This document shows, in pieces, positions 60,107 to 64,000 of a stretch of 64,000 nucleotides of DNA. Below the pieces are notes generated by a model. The model made no database searches. It saw only the letters and a list, made by a program, of their open reading frames with translations, and had not been told where the DNA came from. The number at the start of each line of letters is the position of its first letter. Within the stretch, counting starts at the first letter, position 1. Origin of the DNA: Cryptomeria japonica (lineage: Eukaryota > Streptophyta > Pinopsida > Cupressales > Cupressaceae); the NCBI RefSeq assembly GCF_030272615.1, contig NC_081415.1, forward strand, positions 372,659,009-372,723,008, in the 5' to 3' direction. A program made the translations under genes and the position numbers.

Positions 60107-60901
60107 TGTATATGGTGAAAATGGATAACAACAATGATGAAAGACTAAATGAATTCAACCACAAAAACCCTAGCCTAACAACAACAAAGATCCACCATAA
60201 CATATGAAGATTACCTAAGACAATGCAAATCAAATGAAATCACAAAGATTATACCATCACATGTCCAATAGGGTTTGGATCTCCATTCTTCCTATCTCCA
60301 TTGATCTTGCTTGATATAGTTGCTCTCAAATTTTATGTGCACAAGAGCTCAACAAAGAATGGAAATGTGGTTGCAAGTAGGATCGCATATGAAAGTGCAA
60401 AGCGTAGTGTAGTCAATTGATCAAGTAGTCGGGATACATAGTTAGGGTTTGATAATGAAGGAAACATCTCCTTATATAGAAGACACCGTAAGAAATGGAG
60501 GGATAAGATTGAGAGGTGTAAAAGATAAATGGTTGGCTATGATTAGAGGGTAGGTAGAGAAAATAAGAAAATAATGAAAGGGTAGGTAGTGTATGAATTG
60601 AGAGATGAATGACATGTGTCATGGGTAGAAAAGGCTAATGAATTAATTAAATAAATAAAGATTTATTTAATTAATAGAAGAAGTGGGATCAATTAAATAA
60701 ATAAGATATTTATTTAATTTAGGAAAAGGATAATTTAAATAAATAAATGTATTTATTTAAATGAGAAATAAGGCTAGAAGAGGATAAAAGAATTAATTAA
60801 ATAAATAAAGATTTATTTAATTAATAGAAGAATTAGGCTAAAGATAATTAAATAAATAAAGATATTTATTTAATTAGACATGACAATTTTAGGTGTCTAC
60901 A
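60107..60901 (-). mobile_element. Family-B LTR, copy 3 (3' LTR of an element leaving the window)
   Basis: 795 bp, plus-strand ends TGTATATGG and GGTGTCTACA. A PPT adjoins its high-coordinate edge, so it is the 3' LTR of a minus-strand element whose body lies to the right. TATA-like box on the minus strand at 60472-60479. Five AT-rich palindromes at 60635-60880. Outer flank GTGAA (60102-60106); the matching duplication would be off-window. Confidence 0.9.
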
Positions 60902-60915
60902 TTTTGCCCCTCTTT
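60902..60915 (-). promoter_or_regulatory. Polypurine tract of the family-B element
   Basis: The minus strand reads AAAGAGGGGCAAAA directly before TGTAGACACC. Near-identical to the Tat PPT at 18548-18562. Confidence 0.88.
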
Positions 60916-60993
60916 GAGACAATGCAGATTGTCGCGTTGTTTCAAAGAAGATAATATGAACTGATACGAAGTTGCCCCAAGATGGGAATGATA

Positions 60994-61160
60994 TGCCCCC
61001 TCGAGAGATTGGATAAAAATGTTTGGAAAGATCGCAGAAAATCTCTCGATAAGAAAGAAAGGCTAGAATGGACTGACCAAATAGGATGGAGTGACAGAGT
61101 CACGGGATAATGAAGACTGACTCGGGAAACGAGAGCTAGGGCTAGGGTAGTCTATAAAAT
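60994..61160 (+). promoter_or_regulatory. Putative antisense promoter of the family-B PMD gene
   Basis: The 14-mer ATGCCCCCTCGAGA is identical to that at 18640. TCGAGAGATT (61001-61010) pairs perfectly with AATCTCTCGA (61040-61049) over 10 bp. A TATA box TATAAAAT lies at 61153-61160 and the first ATG at 61251. Promoter role is inferred. Confidence 0.55.
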
Positions 61161-61250
61161 AGACCACAAGGGGAAAACATCCTCATTGTCATCCACACAT
61201 CCAAGAGATCAGAGTGCAAAGCGAGAATAGAGCAACAAAAATCAGTAGTG

Positions 61251-61316
61251 ATGGCATTGGTTCATAGATTCGATCATGTTCGCCGATTTCAGAGGCCAGT
61301 CGACGCAAGAGAGCCA
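61251..61316 (+). pseudogene. Putative exon 1 of the family-B antisense PMD gene
   Basis: 22 open codons (MALVHRFDHVRRFQRPVDAR then EP) followed by GTGAGT at 61317, a good plant splice donor. Matches in position and partly in sequence (xRP...) the start at 18884 of the Tat copy. Confidence 0.45.
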
Positions 61317-61429
61317 GTGAGTACCGCAAAAACCTCCTTGTACTTTGTCGCATTAATTGTTGTCATAAATGCATGCTAGGTAGTGTAATAAATGCACTTT
61401 AGGATAATGTTAAAAGATGTCAAAAATGT

Positions 61430-61710
61430 GTAGGCGCATCTGCGTTGGTGCCAGGCGTGTCTAGGTTGGCTAGGTGCGTCTGTATTTATGTCAGGCGTGT
61501 CTATGCCGGAAAAAGCGTCTATGTCAAATAAGAGCACGTCTGCATTGTTTAGGCGTGTTTTTGAAATGTGGGCACGTCTATGCAGGACAGGCGCATCTGT
61601 GCAGAGCACAGGCACATCTATGTATTTCAGGCATGTCTGTGCAAAGCAAGCACGTTTGTGCAGTCTGTAAGCTCGCTTATGTCATGAAGGCACGTTTGTG
61701 TCTTCAAGGT
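61430..61710 (+). repeat. Word array GCGTCTGTG, 3' end of the family-B element
   Basis: More than ten variants (ggcgcatctgcg, ggcgtgtctagg, gtgcgtctgta, gcgtctatg, gcacgtctgc, ggcgcatctgtgc, gcacgtttgtgc). It is the reverse complement of the CACAGACGC words at 600-860 in the leader of another family-B copy. Confidence 0.75.
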
Positions 61711-61715
61711 CAAAT

Positions 61716-61895
61716 CGACAGTTCTGTGATGAACATATGCTGTCGATTGGATAAGCTGTTGAGAGGATACACTCAAGCAGGTCCTCTAGGGAAGACTAGG
61801 ATAGGAGATAGGGCTAGGATTGACAATTCTGTGATAGAACATACGTTGCCAATTAGGAGACTACTTAAGAGGATACACTCAAGCATAGGCCCTAG
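61716..61895 (+). repeat. Two ~85-bp repeats with hairpin potential
   Basis: 61716-61800 and 61817-61895 share the layout [stem] TTCTGTGATGAACATA [stem] ... gaggatacactcaagca. In the first, ATCGACAG and CTGTCGAT form an 8-bp stem around the loop; the second is degenerate. Confidence 0.7.
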
Positions 61896-61912
61896 GATAG
61901 GATAGATCGAGG

Positions 61913-62285
61913 CACTTTGTGATGAATGGTGAGTACCAAGACATAGTACTTTGTGATGAACAGGGAATACTAAAAAGAGCAGCACTTTGTGATGAACAGT
62001 GAGTGCAAATATGAGCAGCACTTTGTGATGAACAGTGAGTGCAAATATGAGCAGCACTTTGTGATGAACAGGGAGTGCAAAACACATAGTACTTTGTGAT
62101 GAACAAGGAGTACCACTAGGATAGATAGCAACACTTTGTGATGAACAGTGAGTGTCACTAGGATAGATAGCAACACTTTGTGATGAATAGTGAGTGTCAC
62201 TAGGATAGATAGCAACACTTTGTGATGAACAGTGAGTGTCACTAGGATAGAAGCAACACTTTATGATGAACAGTGAGTGTCACTT
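61913..62285 (+). repeat. Ten-unit tandem array with a conserved 22-bp core
   Basis: Ten copies of CACTTTGTGATGAACAGTGAGT separated by 12-20 bp. The spacers fall in two types: 'gcaaatatgagcag' in the first half and 'gtcactaggatagatagcaa' in the second half. Cores are almost invariant. Located in the putative intron before the PMD exon. Confidence 0.9.
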
Positions 62286-62379
62286 TGACTGACATGATTT
62301 ATTTGCTTGACTACACGAGTATTTGCCTATGCTGGAGTCGCGAGAGAGATTCCCGTCAACGTAGAGATTACGACCAGAG

Positions 62380-64000
62380 CTGACATTCAAGGACCAAGCT
62401 GCTATTGAGGGTATGGGTCTATGATACATTCTGTATGTGCCTAAGTTTCAAGCGAACATGGGGTTGTTGACTGCGCTGGTTGAGAGATGGCACTCAGAGA
62501 CATGCACGTTTCATTTATCGATGGGTGAGATGACAGTCACCTTGGAGGATGTATACAGGATTTTGTGGATACCGATCAATGGGGAGCTGATACCCTATGA
62601 TCAAGATGGAGATAGGGAGGCCCTGAGACGAGTGTTTTAGGATCCCAGACTAGAGATGAGAGTTGGACATGTGGCATGGGATACCATGACAGCCAGGACT
62701 GGCACTACCAGTAGTGCTAGGAGGAGTGATCAGTGGGTTCCTATGTCCAGATAGGGCGACACGAGGGTTGGCTATGGGCTGGGGGAGCACCTTGGAGACG
62801 CTGGTTACACAGCACACCAGATATGCCTGGGGACCGTGCGTGCTGGCACACTTGTACTATGAGCTGCATCAGTTTGTGTATCATGGATCCGTAGGATTGG
62901 GCTGTGGAGTTACATTGCTACAGGTGTGGGCATATGAGCATCTATCGGTTACTCGACCGATACATTTCAGGGGCAGGGGTCATGGATGCAACTTTGTTCA
63001 TCTATATGATATGATTACATCATAGCCACAGATTGCCAGGTTGGAGCATTAGCGTCGAGTCCTAGATGAGATCGACGCTGTGATATGGAGGTCATACCGT
63101 GAGTGCAAGCAGTGGGAGGAGGACGCAGTAGATCTACCTTATACCTTCCGGAGTAGATATCTGATTGGGCAGATGCCCTATGTATTGGAGAGACAGCTGA
63201 TTGAGAGGGTATGCAGGCAGTTTGGTCATATTCAGCGGATGCCACGGGGTTCCAGGATGTATGCTCGGACAGTCAGGGATCGGGCACACTTTGGGCCATT
63301 GTTGTCATATGATCAGGTCGTGATGCAGCTAGTAGAGATGGTGTCGATGCCATGAGATATGTGGCTAGAGATTGAGGATGCAGGCATGGATACAGAGTAC
63401 ACGACATATTGGGCTGAGCATCCCTTTCCACGATTGACAGACCCAGGGGAGCCTCTAGATGGAGATGGTGGTAGGGATGGGGATGATGATGGAGATGGTG
63501 GGGGGAGAGGCCGACGGAGGAGACGGGGTGTAGTTGGAGAGAGGAGGGTGGCTCCACGGAGAGAGGGTGGGGAGGAGAGACAGGCTCAGGTGGTGAGGGG
63601 TCGCGGTGGATTGCCACTACAGGTGCCAGCAGCACAAGGTCCTAGACAGGTGCAGGGATAGGGGCAGAGGCAGGTACAGATAAAGGTACAGGTACCAATA
63701 AAGGGGGAGCCACATGTAGAGGCACAGGGGGTCGAGGAGGAGGAGGATGAGCTGCTTGAGCTGAGGGAAATTTATCAGGGACAGGCAGATGAGATCCAAG
63801 ACCTGGAGAGGGAGACAACCAGGCTCAGGAGGTGACTAAGGGACACAGAGCATGAGCAAGATCAGGCTATTTAGCGCTATACTGAGGTTGAGACAACACT
63901 GAGGGCTGGGAGGCAGGCGACAGAGGACATAGGGGCTGGATATGCCTATGTTCTACGGGCAGGGGAGGAGATAGGTTACTGGCGAGACCTATACTACGGG
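62380..64000 (+). pseudogene. Antisense plant-mobile-domain gene of the family-B element, cut by window edge
   Basis: Readable blocks: VPKFQANMGLLTALVERWHS, CTFHLSMGEMTVTLEDVYRIL (62500-62570; the classical PMD 'GEMTVTLEDV' box), WIPINGE, then after a frame change ARYAWGPCVLAHLYYEL and GVTLLQVWAYEHLSVTRP (62820-62960). A conserved C-terminal part (IWRSYRECKQWEEDA ... LERQLIERVCRQFGH) follows. 63430-63600 is Gly/Asp/Arg-rich, and from 63730 a coiled coil (LLELREIYQGQADEIQDLERET) ends with EEIGYWRDLYYG, matching REETYYRGLYHG of the Tat copy at 21370. Stops at several points. Antisense to the element as fixed by the PPT. Better preserved in the PMD core than the Tat copy. Confidence 0.8.

Noticed and set aside
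61970-62242. Periodic 'FVHHKVLL' minus-strand frames
   Set aside because: Reverse-strand translation of the ten-unit tandem array.
61913-62285. Core-plus-spacer array as a possible CRISPR
   Set aside because: Plant nuclear context, spacers repeat among themselves, units vary from 34 to 42 bp and there are no cas genes.
63015-63635. Minus-strand Pro/His-rich frames
   Set aside because: Shadows of the Gly/Asp/Arg-rich part of the plus-strand PMD gene.

Overview
The window is repeat-dense nuclear DNA of a seed plant, most likely a conifer or other gymnosperm. The evidence is layered LTR retrotransposons with very long LTRs, an AT-rich background, heavy decay of every coding region, and Copia-type LTRs of a TGTTGG...GGGGGGTGAATCAGT style that I associate with conifers; the species is inferred, not proven. 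I see no intact host gene, no rRNA or tRNA gene, and no bacterial-type feature. Almost everything can be explained as nested mobile elements whose ends can be read from TG...CA termini, polypurine tracts (PPT), primer-binding sites (PBS) and target-site duplications (TSD).

Layout. 1-1752: 5' LTR and leader of a minus-strand Ty3-type element (called family B here) running off the left edge. 2239-2399: possible organellar gyrase-B exon fragment. About 2400-3981: Copia-type LTR. 3982-5112 plus 12416-12908: one decayed ORF, split by a 7.3-kb pol-less Copia-like element (5113-12415, TSD GAGGA/TAGGA). 13613-13737: tRNA-derived SINE with a 19-bp TSD. 14612-16954: 5'-truncated LINE with a perfect 16-bp TSD. 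17381-57827: one 40.4-kb Ty3/gypsy element of the Tat type on the minus strand, flanked by a perfect GCAAT duplication. It carries gag, protease, RT, two RNase H domains and integrase, and a plant-mobile-domain (PMD) gene on the opposite strand next to its 3' LTR.

The Tat element has been hit three times. A family-B solo LTR (25515-26283, TSD GGGGT) lies in the first RNase H. A 13.1-kb coding-free element with 4.9-kb LTRs (28676-41810, TSD GATTG/GATCG) lies inside the protease. A 9.2-kb gag-protease-only element (45314-54507, TSD GAAGG/GAAGA) lies in the leader and itself carries a Copia-type LTR (47575 to about 48974). Without the inserts the Tat element is about 17.3 kb. Right of it are a Helitron-type ORF (57833-59900) broken by a Copia solo LTR (58140-59443), then the 3' LTR (60107-60901) of a second family-B element running off the right edge, also with an antisense PMD gene (61251 to past 64000).

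The most interesting layer is shared by the Tat element and family B. Both have a PMD gene antisense to the retrotransposon, preceded by a conserved ATGCCCCCTCGAGA hairpin, a TATA-like box, a short first exon and a repeat-filled intron-like stretch. Both also carry arrays of a family-specific short GC-rich word near both ends, inverted with respect to each other (GCGCGAGCGCT versus AGCGCTCGCGC in the Tat element; GCGTCTGTG versus CACAGACGC in family B), so the 5' leader and 3' region of the RNA could pair.
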